A stretch of 34,231 nt of DNA, taken from Dokdonella sp. (lineage in GTDB: Bacteria; Pseudomonadota; Gammaproteobacteria; Xanthomonadales; Rhodanobacteraceae). Both the position numbers and the translations under genes were made by a program. Below, in pieces: positions 1 through 5,755 of the stretch. Position 1 is the first letter of the stretch. Each line of letters begins with the position of its first letter. Location of the stretch: NCBI RefSeq assembly GCF_019634815.1, contig NZ_JAHCAP010000007.1, positions 93,194 through 127,424 on the forward strand, read 5' to 3'. The notes beneath the pieces are model-generated. The model saw only the letters and a program-made list of their open reading frames with translations, was not told where the DNA came from and did not search any database.

Positions 1-741
1 CTGCTGGTCAAGCGTTTCGGTGGCGCCGGCAACACGGCAGCGGCCGCAAGCTGGATCGCCGACCTGTTCGCCTCGATGAACGTGATGTACGAACGCGATC
101 TCAACATCACCCTGCTGCAGGGCACGACGATCTTCCGCAGCGGCGGCACGCCGTACACGATCTCCACGAGCAACGCGGACGGCACCGATCTCGACAACTT
201 CGGCAATTACTGGCAGGCCCACCATGCCGGCGTCTCGCGCGTGTTCGCGATGCTGCTGTCGGGCCGGATGACCAGCGGCAACAGCGCCTCGGGCATCGCC
301 TGGGTCAATGCCTATTGCAGCAGCACCTACAGCTACAGCGTCAACAAGGTGTTCTGGAATTCCGGTATCGGCGTGGACTCGTCGGCACGCATCGTCGGCC
401 ATGAGCTCGGCCACAATTTCGGCGCCGACCACACCCATTGCACCAGCGCCAGCAATGGCACATACCCCACGGCTTCAAACACCATCGACAAATGCTTCAA
501 CGCCGAGAGCGGTTGCTATGCGGGCACGCCGAGCTGTCCGACCTCCGGTCCGGGTTTTCCGAAGGGATCGGTGATGAGCTACTGCCACGTGGGCACGTCC
601 AGCGGCGGCGCCAACTGCGGCTCGAACGTGCTGCAGTTCCATCCGGTGCAGGTCACGACGCTGTCGGCCCTGATCGCACAGAACACGCCGGCCTGCATCG
701 CGCCATCGGTCGACCAGATCTTCAAGAACGGCTTCGATTGA
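1..741 (+). CDS. Secreted zinc metalloprotease, M12/reprolysin-like (5' end outside window)
   Basis: The reading frame is open from base 1, so the protein starts upstream of the window; 246 residues are visible. It carries the metzincin zinc site HELGHNFGADH (HExxHxxGxxH, codons from base 400) followed by a Met-turn SVMSYCH near bases 568-588, the arrangement of M12-type (reprolysin/adamalysin-like) endopeptidases. Several cysteines around the active site suggest disulfides and therefore export; the signal peptide would lie upstream. The protein ends DQIFKNGFD, almost the same tail as the beta-helix protein at 19566-22067, which suggests a shared C-terminal signal. Expected role: extracellular or surface protein degradation. 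The family call is firm; substrate and exact subfamily are unknown. Confidence 0.85.
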   Translation: MLVKRFGGAGNTAAAASWIADLFASMNVMYERDLNITLLQGTTIFRSGGTPYTISTSNADGTDLDNFGNYWQAHHAGVSRVFAMLLSGRMTSGNSASGIAWVNAYCSSTYSYSVNKVFWNSGIGVDSSARIVGHELGHNFGADHTHCTSASNGTYPTASNTIDKCFNAESGCYAGTPSCPTSGPGFPKGSVMSYCHVGTSSGGANCGSNVLQFHPVQVTTLSALIAQNTPACIAPSVDQIFKNGFD

Positions 742-795
742 TCCCCGCCATCGCGGCAGCGCATTGCGTGCTGCCACGATCGCCGGGCCCCGCGC

Positions 796-2448
796 CTACT
801 TGCGCTGCGCCGCACTGGCTTCGCGCGCGGCGCGGAATTCCGAATCCTTCGACCACGTCGGCCACTGCCGCGAATTGGCCAGGTCCGAGCCCACGCGATA
901 AAGCAGTTCCAGATCCTTGGCGAGGCCCGTGAACGGCCAGCTCGCATGCCATTCGTCGGCAGGCTGGTGGTAGCGGTTCTTGCCGTAGTCGGCCTGCTCG
1001 GCCTCACTGGCCTTGGCATCGCCATCGATCAGATCGCTGCCCGAGCCGAACGAAACCGCCGGCACGCCGCGCTTGGCGAACGGGAAATGATCGGAGCGGA
1101 AGAAGTAACCCGCCTCCAGATGCGAGTCGGGCTTGAACACGCGCCCCATTTTCTTGCCGTCGGCGATCAGCAGATCGAGGAGCTGCGATGAACCCTTGCC
1201 CGAGGTGGAAAAATCCCTGGTCGGGCCGAGTGGACTGAGCGCATCGGTGTTGAGCACGCCGGCGGTGGTGGCCAGCGGATAGAGCGGATTGTCGGCGTAG
1301 TACTCCGAACCCAGCAGGCCCTTTTCCTCGGCAGTCACCGCAAGGAACACCACCGAGCGCTGCGGCCTTTGCGCATGCGCGAAGGCGCGGCCCAGTTCGA
1401 TCAACGACGCGGTGCCGGTCGCATTGTCGATCGCGCCGTTGTAGATGCGATCGCCCTTGGCGTCGGGCTGGCCGATGCCCAGATGATCCCAGTGCGCGCT
1501 GTAAAGCACGGTTTCATCCGGATACTTGCTGCCTTCGACGCGACCCACGACGTTGTGCGAAGTGATCACTTCGCTGCGCACCGCGTAGTGCGCCGAGAAG
1601 TTCACGTCCTTGAGCACGGTCGGCTTGAACTGGCGCGTCTGCGCCTGCTTCTTGAGGGTGTCGAAATCCAGCCCCGCGCGCTTGAGCAGATCGGCCGCGA
1701 CATCACGCTGGATCCAGCCTTCGAGGGCAGGATGGGTTTGCGCGGGATTCTTGCGCACGATGTCGAACATCGTGTTGGTGTTGGAGTTCTTCACCGTCGG
1801 CCAGCCATACGAGGCCGGCGCGGTTTCATGGACGACCAGGAGGCCGGCGGCGCCACGGCGCGCGGCTTCCTCGAACTTGTAGGTCCAGCGGCCGTAGTAG
1901 GTCATCGCCTTGCCGCCGAAATCGCCGGTGCCGGTTTCGAAATCCGGATCATTGACGAGGCAGATGAGCAGCTTGCCGCGCACGTCCATGCCCTTGAAAT
2001 CGTCCCAGTTGCGCTCGGGCGCGGACACGCCGTAACCGACGAACACCACCGGCGCCTTGTCGATCGAGACCTCCTTGCTGCCATCGAGCGGCGCGCGCAC
2101 GGCGATCTGCTTGCCCTGCTCCATCGCATCCGCCTTGCCCGCGATCGTGAAGTCGAGCCTGGGCGTGCCATCGATGTCGGCGCGCAGCAAGGGCACAGCC
2201 TGCGTCCAGCCGCGCTTGCCGTCCTTGAGATCACCGCCGGGCTGCAGGCCGGCGCCCTGCATCTGCTCGATGATCCAGGCCACGGTGAGCTTCTCGCCTT
2301 CGGTGGCCGGGCCTCGACCCTGGAACGCATCGGAGGACAGCGTCTTGACTTCGTCGGACAGGCGCTGCGGATCGAACTTGGGGGCGTCGAGCGCGAAGGC
2401 GCTGGTGGACAGCGCCAGCAGCACGGCCAGCGAAAGCGGATGTTTCAT
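796..2448 (-). CDS. Secreted M28 family zinc aminopeptidase
   Basis: A 550-residue exported metallopeptidase. Residues 1-19 (MKHPLSLAVLLALSTSAFA) form a signal peptide. Residues about 130-260 fit a protease-associated (PA) domain inserted before the catalytic core. The M28 metal ligands are all visible: H319 and D321 in SAHWDH, D341 in AIDNATG, E374/E375 in TAEEKG, D402 in NTDAL and H454 in RSDHFPF. This pattern is that of two-zinc aminopeptidases that trim N-terminal residues from peptides in the periplasm or outside the cell. The frame extends further upstream, but the ATG at 2448 is chosen because it begins the signal peptide and has AGGATCC upstream. It lies 58 bp after the DUF3297 gene on the same strand and converges with the metalloprotease gene. 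Confidence 0.92.
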   Translation of the reverse strand: MKHPLSLAVLLALSTSAFALDAPKFDPQRLSDEVKTLSSDAFQGRGPATEGEKLTVAWIIEQMQGAGLQPGGDLKDGKRGWTQAVPLLRADIDGTPRLDFTIAGKADAMEQGKQIAVRAPLDGSKEVSIDKAPVVFVGYGVSAPERNWDDFKGMDVRGKLLICLVNDPDFETGTGDFGGKAMTYYGRWTYKFEEAARRGAAGLLVVHETAPASYGWPTVKNSNTNTMFDIVRKNPAQTHPALEGWIQRDVAADLLKRAGLDFDTLKKQAQTRQFKPTVLKDVNFSAHYAVRSEVITSHNVVGRVEGSKYPDETVLYSAHWDHLGIGQPDAKGDRIYNGAIDNATGTASLIELGRAFAHAQRPQRSVVFLAVTAEEKGLLGSEYYADNPLYPLATTAGVLNTDALSPLGPTRDFSTSGKGSSQLLDLLIADGKKMGRVFKPDSHLEAGYFFRSDHFPFAKRGVPAVSFGSGSDLIDGDAKASEAEQADYGKNRYHQPADEWHASWPFTGLAKDLELLYRVGSDLANSRQWPTWSKDSEFRAAREASAAQRK

Positions 2449-2506
2449 CGGAAGGATCCTCTGCTTGGAACGTGGGAGCGAGCCGCGGCGGAACGGCTGC
2501 GGTGTT

Positions 2507-2761
2507 TCACTGTTGCGGCTCGGCGATGTCCTGGAAATACGGCACCACCTCACCCTTGATCTTGAGCGTAATCGGACGGCCACGGCGATCGCGCGCACGC
2601 CCGGCAGCCACGCGGACCCAGCCTTCGCTGACGCAGTATTCCTCGATGTTGGTGCGTTCCTGGCCGTTGAAGCGGATACCGACCCCGCGCGCAAGCACGG
2701 CTTCGTCGTAATGCGGATTCTGCGGATCCACGCTCAGGCGATCGGGCGGGGTGTCGGTCAT
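2507..2761 (-). CDS. DUF3297 family protein
   Basis: A small soluble protein of 84 residues, beginning MTDTPPDRLSVDP and containing GVGIRFNGQERTN and EEYCVSEGWVRVAAG, stretches I recognise as typical of the DUF3297 family of proteobacterial proteins. The family has no assigned function. There is no signal peptide or membrane segment. The start at 2761 is preferred over an in-frame ATG 36 bp upstream because family members begin with this short Thr/Pro-rich sequence. It lies 87 bp downstream of the zinc finger gene and 58 bp upstream of the M28 peptidase, all on the minus strand, so co-transcription is possible; no functional link is evident. Confidence 0.8.
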   Translation of the reverse strand: MTDTPPDRLSVDPQNPHYDEAVLARGVGIRFNGQERTNIEEYCVSEGWVRVAAGRARDRRGRPITLKIKGEVVPYFQDIAEPQQ

Positions 2762-2848
2762 CGGCGTTCCTCGATGGATGGGTTGCGTAGCAGGCAAGGA
2801 TAAGCGGATGTGATCGCGGCGGCGATGTGCCGAAGGTGCGTGCCCGTT

Positions 2849-3112
2849 TCAACGCAACTGGCTGTCCTTGCTGCCGCGCCGGTTGTAGAGCCCCGCCGCA
2901 GCGGACTCGTCTTGGGCCTGCTGGCAGGCCACGCACAGGCGCACGCCCGGCACCGCCTTGCGGCGCGCTGCGGGAATCGGCGCATCGCACTCTTCGCAAT
3001 GGCTCAGGCCCGGCCCTTTCTGCAGGCGGCTGCGCGCGCGCCGTACCGCATCAGCCACGGTTGCATCGATCTGGTCCTGCACGGCGCCATCGCCCGCCCA
3101 ACCCGTTGCCAC
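2849..3112 (-). CDS. DksA/TraR family C4-type zinc finger protein (YbiI-like)
   Basis: Encodes 87 residues, the size of E. coli YbiI. An N-terminal helical part (VQDQIDATVADAVRRAR) is followed by a C4 zinc finger, CEEC and CVAC about 20 residues apart, and ends YNRRGSKDSQLR, the family's characteristic tail. The start is taken as GTG at 3112: it gives the expected N-terminus (M)ATGWAGD and has a strong GGAGGG ribosome site 5 bases upstream, whereas the longer TTG start at 3142 has neither. Short DksA/TraR-like proteins are related to the secondary-channel regulator DksA, but this class lacks the long coiled coil, so a direct effect on RNA polymerase is unproven. Divergent from the tRNA operon. 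Confidence 0.85.
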   Translation of the reverse strand: MATGWAGDGAVQDQIDATVADAVRRARSRLQKGPGLSHCEECDAPIPAARRKAVPGVRLCVACQQAQDESAAAGLYNRRGSKDSQLR

Positions 3113-3317
3113 AGCACCCTCCAACGTCCCGTCCTGCACCAAAACAACTGAAACATCGCGGCGTTGCCGCTGCGGTGATCGCCGCGACGAGCAGAAACAT
3201 CGACCCGCGGATCACAAGCGCACAGGGTAGCCCTGTGCGCCCATCACGTCATGTCCCGCTCGGCCGCGCACCCTGAAGAAAAACCGCAGCAAGGCGCGCT
3301 ATCAACCGATTTCGGGG

Positions 3318-3345
3318 TTGACAGCGGCATGCCAAAACGTAAACT
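3318..3345 (+). promoter_or_regulatory. Sigma-70 promoter of the tRNA operon
   Basis: A perfect -35 box TTGACA (3318-3323), a 16-base spacer and a -10-like TAAACT (3340-3345) place transcription start near 3352, five bases before tRNA-Gly. The bases between -10 and start are G/C-rich (GCGCG), the kind of discriminator linked to stringent control of stable RNA promoters. The position just before a tRNA gene makes this a confident call. Confidence 0.75.
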
Positions 3346-3356
3346 GCGCGTCCCAC

Positions 3357-3432
<76 letters not shown>

Positions 3433-3442
3433 GGACACAGAT

Positions 3443-3472
3443 GAAACCCCGGCGTGCCGGGGTTTCTTTTTT
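3443..3472 (+). terminator. Rho-independent terminator after tRNA-Gly
   Basis: A 10 bp stem GAAACCCCGG/CCGGGGTTTC with loop CGTG is followed by CTTTTTT. This is a strong intrinsic terminator on the plus strand, 10 bases after the tRNA-Gly CCA end. It implies that tRNA-Gly may be transcribed separately from tRNA-Cys and tRNA-Leu, which would then need their own promoter in or near the tandem repeats. Confidence 0.85.
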
Positions 3473-3531
3473 CCGCCGCACGCCGCGATCGGCAGCGTGC
3501 GGTGCGCCAGGATGGCGAACAAACAATTCAA

Positions 3532-3850
3532 GTCACCGGCCTGGTCGAGGGCGCTCCCCGGAGCGCACGAGGGCGAGCCAGGATGGCGAGCGGCGGCACT
3601 CCATGGATGGATTGGAATGTTTGCGTAGTTGAAACATCGTCACCGGCCTGGTCGAGGGCGCTCCCCGGAGCGCACGAGGGCGAGCCAGGATGGCGAGCGG
3701 CGGCACTCCATGGATGGATTGTAATATCTGAAGCGTAGTCACCGGCCTGGTCGAGGGCGCTCCCCGGAGCGCACGAGGGCGAGCCAGGATGGCGAGCGGC
3801 GGCACTCCATGGATGGATTGTAATATCTGAAGCGTAGTCACCGGCCTGGT
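3532..3850 (+). repeat. Tandem repeat array abutting tRNA-Cys (3 copies plus the start of a fourth)
   Basis: Copies begin at 3532, 3639 and 3738. Copies 2 and 3 (3639-3737 and 3738-3836) are identical 99 bp units; copy 1 shares the first 83 bp but has a different 25 bp tail. Every copy starts GTCACCGGCCTGGT, and the same 14 bases at 3837-3850 lead into tRNA-Cys, so each unit carries a copy of the tRNA leader and its first eight bases. Each unit contains palindromes: GCGCTCC/GGAGCGC, GCCA-GGA-TGGC and CCATGG. A further GCCAGGATGGCGA lies at 3507-3519. A -10-like TAATAT sits at 3722 and 3821, 16 bases before the tRNA-Cys start in the last unit. There are no spacers, so this is not a CRISPR. Origin by slippage or unequal exchange is inferred. 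Confidence 0.9.
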
Positions 3851-3916
3851 GGCAGAGTGGTCATGCAGCGGACTGCAAATCCGTGAACGCCGGTTCGATT
3901 CCGACCCAGGCCTCCA
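3843..3916 (+). tRNA. tRNA-Cys (GCA)
   Basis: A complete 74-base tRNA. The acceptor GGCCTGG pairs with CCAGGCC, followed by T and an encoded CCA. The anticodon GCA is at 3875-3877, flanked by GGACT and AATCC, and the T loop is GTTCGATTC. Its first eight bases and its leader are repeated in each tandem unit upstream. A 6 bp stem-loop (CGCTCC/GGAGCG, 3918-3934) without a T-run directly follows and may be a processing or spacer structure before tRNA-Leu. Confidence 0.97.
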
Positions 3917-3974
3917 TCGCTCCCGCAAGGAGCGCTCGCCCCCTTTGATGCGGCATCATGCCCGCGCACGCCGA

Positions 3975-4058
3975 GCCCGGGTGGCGAAATCGGTAGACGC
4001 AAGGGACTTAAAATCCCTCGACCGCAAGGTCATGCCGGTTCGAGTCCGGCTCCGGGCA
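3975..4058 (+). tRNA. tRNA-Leu (TAA)
   Basis: A class II tRNA of 84 bases with a long variable arm (CTCGACCGCAAGGTCAT region). The anticodon loop CTTAAAA has anticodon TAA at 4009-4011 between AGGGA and TCCCT. The acceptor GCCCGGG pairs with TCCGGGC through one G-U pair. CCA is not encoded: the sequence continues CACACC. The 3' end from 4040 on is repeated at 5141, where the same block reads CCCGGGC, a perfect match to the acceptor. This points to replacement of the original 3' end by an insertion. Confidence 0.95.
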
Positions 4059-4121
4059 CACCCTGTTTTCTCGGAAAAACCCCTTCAGTTGTGCCGACGC
4101 AGGATCGGCCAGGCCGCACGC
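4040..4121 (+). repeat. Left 82 bp direct repeat (tRNA-Leu 3' end plus pgsA 3' end copy)
   Basis: 82 bp matching 5141-5222 with three mismatches (4051 T/C, 4097 A/G, 4118 A/G). It comprises the T-arm and acceptor 3' strand of tRNA-Leu, a spacer with a weak GTTTT/AAAAC stem that may end transcription in both directions, and, read on the minus strand, the last codons of pgsA (RAAWPILRRHN, stop). Both mismatches in the pgsA part are synonymous third-position changes. Direct repeats at a tRNA 3' end are the usual mark of a site-specific insertion. Confidence 0.9.
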
Positions 4122-4280
4122 CTGCAGACTTCCCCCTCACACGCGAGCGGCGCGGATCGACACCACTCAGCGGATTGGCCCCGCTGCATGCAAATCGCAC
4201 GTTTGCCGCGATCACAAGCACTGGCACGACGATCCATCTTGGGCACTCACGAGCAGCTGCAAGCTTGTCCTTCGCACATG

Positions 4281-4309
4281 TGACTTCACATATCATCTGG
4301 TGATAGCAT
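4281..4309 (+). promoter_or_regulatory. Putative promoter and operator of the toxin-antitoxin operon
   Basis: An extended -10 TGATAGCAT (TGn plus TAGCAT, 4301-4309) ends seven bases before the GTG start at 4317; TGACTT at 4281-4286 lies 17 bases upstream as a weak -35. A dyad TATCATCTGGTGATA (4291-4305, arms TATCA/TGATA) overlaps the -10 box and is a likely operator for the HTH partner, since TA operons usually repress themselves. A second dyad, CACATGTG, is at 4275-4282. There is no ribosome binding site before the GTG, so the mRNA may be leaderless. Confidence 0.45.
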
Positions 4310-4316
4310 AACAGCC

Positions 4317-4676
4317 GTGCGCAATCACGGCCTGGATAACTTGTTGCTGCTGCACGGAGAGGTCTGCGACCAGGGCGGCGGCTATTGGATCAAGATCGAA
4401 GCATGGGAAGTGGCGGCAAACGAGCACATGCCGCATGGCGTGCGCTACGCACTCACCCTTCATGATCGGCATGGCACGCGCTTGCTGGGCTATGACAACG
4501 CGCATGCCGTGAAGCCGCCCAAGCGCAACAAGTTCACCGGACGGCGCTTGGCTTACGACCACAAACATCGGCACTCACGAGACAAGGGCGTGCCTTACGA
4601 ATTCACCAGCGCCAATCAGTTGCTCAAGGATTTCTTCGACGAGGTTGACCGTGTATTGAAGGAGGCAAAGGCATGA
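4317..4676 (+). CDS. TumE-like (DUF6516) toxin
   Basis: 119 residues, starting with GTG. The sequence has features I associate with the DUF6516/TumE toxin family: an N-terminal LLLHGEV strand, GGYWIKIEAWEV, then HGVRYALTLHD and LLGYDNAHAV, and a His-rich YDHKHRHSRD segment. TumE-type proteins are small toxins, thought to act on RNA, neutralised by a DNA-binding partner. The gene overlaps the HTH gene by 4 bp (ATGA, 4673-4676), so the two are translationally coupled, toxin first. Codon use is less G/C-biased than in uvrC or kdsB, in line with transfer. The family assignment is from recall of motifs; the enzymatic activity is not proven by the sequence. Confidence 0.7.
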   Translation: MRNHGLDNLLLLHGEVCDQGGGYWIKIEAWEVAANEHMPHGVRYALTLHDRHGTRLLGYDNAHAVKPPKRNKFTGRRLAYDHKHRHSRDKGVPYEFTSANQLLKDFFDEVDRVLKEAKA

Positions 4677-5023
4677 AGAAGATCGTCATTGGCATCGCCA
4701 CTCAAGAGGCCATCCGCGACCGTGCAATGGCCATCGCACGCGGCGAGCGCAAGCCTGCGCCTGGCGAGCCGAAAATCTGGTTCACCTCGATGCGTTCGCT
4801 GGCGGAGGTGTTGTCCGACGACAATCGCGCCTTGCTCAAGCTCATCCGCGAGCAGAAACCCGAGTCGCTGAATGCCTTGGCGACCTTGAGCGGCCGCGCA
4901 CCCAGCAATCTATCGCGCACCTTGAAGACGATGGAGCGCTACGGGTTGGTGGAACTGCGTCGGCAGGCGCGACAGGTGCAGCCGGTAGTCAAGGCCAGGG
5001 AATTCTTGATCCAAGCCGCGTGA
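4673..5023 (+). CDS. HTH-type antitoxin/regulator, MarR-like (HVO_A0114-like family)
   Basis: 116 residues. The N-terminal part (to about residue 60) includes ERKPAPGEPKIWFTSMRSLA. A winged helix-turn-helix follows: LNALATLSGRAPSNLSRTLK is the HTH, and MERYGLVELRRQ leads into the wing. This layout fits the MarR-like HVO_A0114 family often found beside DUF6516 toxins, where it serves as antitoxin and operon repressor. It starts inside the toxin stop codon (ATGA), which favours balanced synthesis. The likely binding site is the dyad at 4291-4305. Function as an antitoxin is inferred from context and fold, not shown. Confidence 0.7.
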   Translation: MKKIVIGIATQEAIRDRAMAIARGERKPAPGEPKIWFTSMRSLAEVLSDDNRALLKLIREQKPESLNALATLSGRAPSNLSRTLKTMERYGLVELRRQARQVQPVVKAREFLIQAA

Positions 5024-5140
5024 GAAGAAGACCCGCGCGATCTGATCGCCCCCTGTTTTTGTGACGCTTGACCATCAAGAAATCGGAAAGACACTCTCTC
5101 GCAGAACCCCGATTGGCCGCACAAGGTGTCCGGGACAACC

Positions 5141-5222
5141 TCGAGTCCGGCCCCGGGCACACCCTGTTTTCTCGGAAAAACCCCTTCAGTTGTGCCGGCG
5201 CAGGATCGGCCAGGCCGCGCGC
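5141..5222 (+). repeat. Right 82 bp direct repeat (displaced tRNA-Leu 3' end and genuine pgsA 3' end)
   Basis: The second copy of the block at 4040-4121. Its tRNA part reads CCCGGGC, which would pair perfectly with the tRNA-Leu acceptor, so this is probably the original chromosomal 3' end, pushed 1.1 kb away. Its distal part is the real 3' end of pgsA, including the stop codon at 5186-5188 on the minus strand. Confidence 0.9.
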
Positions 5223-5746
5223 ACGTAGAGCATGCCCGACCAGATCGTGAGGATGGCCGCGATCACCAGCAGGGACTCACCGACACGGTACAGGCGCAGC
5301 TCCTCGAGATCGTGCTGATACAGCAGCACCACGATCGCGATCATCTGCATCGTGGTCTTGATCTTGCCGATCATCGCCACCCGCACGGTGGCGCGCTGGC
5401 CGATCTCGGCCATCCACTCGCGCAGCGCCGAGATGCTGATTTCGCGGCCGACGATTACCGCACTGGTGATCGCGAGCAGCGGCGTCGGATTGTTCTGCAC
5501 CAGCAGGAACAAGGTCACCGCGACCATCAGCTTGTCGGCAACCGGATCGAGGAAGGCACCGAAGGCCGAGCCCATGTCGAAGCGACGTGCGATCCAGCCA
5601 TCGGCCCAGTCGGTGACTGCAGCGGCAATGAACACCAGCGCCGCGGCGATGTTGGCGCCACGGAACGGCAGGTAGAACACCACCGCCATCACCGGCAGCA
5701 GGGCGATGCGGAACAGCGTCAGGACGGTGGGGATCGTGATCGTCAT
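5186..5746 (-). CDS. pgsA: CDP-diacylglycerol-glycerol-3-phosphate 3-phosphatidyltransferase
   Basis: A 186-residue inner-membrane enzyme that joins CDP-diacylglycerol to glycerol-3-phosphate, the committed step to phosphatidylglycerol and cardiolipin. The CDP-alcohol phosphotransferase signature is complete: D46, D49-G50, A53-R54, G63, D67 and D71 in the segment DWADGWIARR...GAFLDPVAD. Hydrophobic stretches before and after fit the usual six membrane helices, and the length is typical. It starts 9 bp after the uvrC stop codon, so the two are co-transcribed, as in many gammaproteobacteria. Its last eleven codons lie in the right direct repeat and are copied beside tRNA-Leu. The cardiolipin-synthase-like gene at 12071 would act downstream on its product. 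Confidence 0.96.
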   Translation of the reverse strand: MTITIPTVLTLFRIALLPVMAVVFYLPFRGANIAAALVFIAAAVTDWADGWIARRFDMGSAFGAFLDPVADKLMVAVTLFLLVQNNPTPLLAITSAVIVGREISISALREWMAEIGQRATVRVAMIGKIKTTMQMIAIVVLLYQHDLEELRLYRVGESLLVIAAILTIWSGMLYVRAAWPILRRHN

Positions 5747-5755
5747 CGGCAGCGA

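Larger units (their letters stand above)
4040..5222. mobile_element. 1.1 kb micro-island inserted at tRNA-Leu, carrying a toxin-antitoxin pair
   Basis: The two 82 bp direct repeats (4040-4121 and 5141-5222) are offset by 1,101 bp and enclose only the TumE-like toxin and HTH antitoxin genes plus short noncoding ends. The interior looks less G/C-rich than the neighbouring uvrC and kdsB genes. No integrase gene is present. The element is therefore either a remnant of a larger tRNA-targeted island, a passive element moved by an integrase acting in trans, or a segment brought in by homologous recombination. 4122-4280 and 5024-5140 hold no gene I can recognise. Confidence 0.7.

Noticed and set aside
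742..795. Bidirectional terminator between the two peptidase genes
   Set aside because: A GGCAGC/GCTGCC stem is present near 754-776, but there is no T-run on either strand, so it was not listed as a terminator.
1369..2559. Long plus-strand open frame of 396 codons
   Set aside because: It is antisense to the M28 peptidase, whose signal peptide and all metal ligands are clear; its translation is Arg/Gly/His-rich with no domain, typical of shadows in high-GC genes.
3639..3737. Repeat unit as an extra or degenerate tRNA-Cys gene
   Set aside because: Only the first eight bases match the tRNA; there is no anticodon arm, T arm or matching 3' acceptor strand in the unit.
3532..3836. Repeat array read as CRISPR or as protein-coding repeats
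   Set aside because: Units are about 100 bp and adjacent with no unique spacers, so it is not CRISPR. Open frames through it exist in several frames on both strands because the unit has few stops; none has start signals.
4040..5222. Micro-island as an insertion sequence
   Set aside because: There is no transposase and no terminal inverted repeats; the flanks are long direct repeats derived from chromosomal genes rather than short target duplications.
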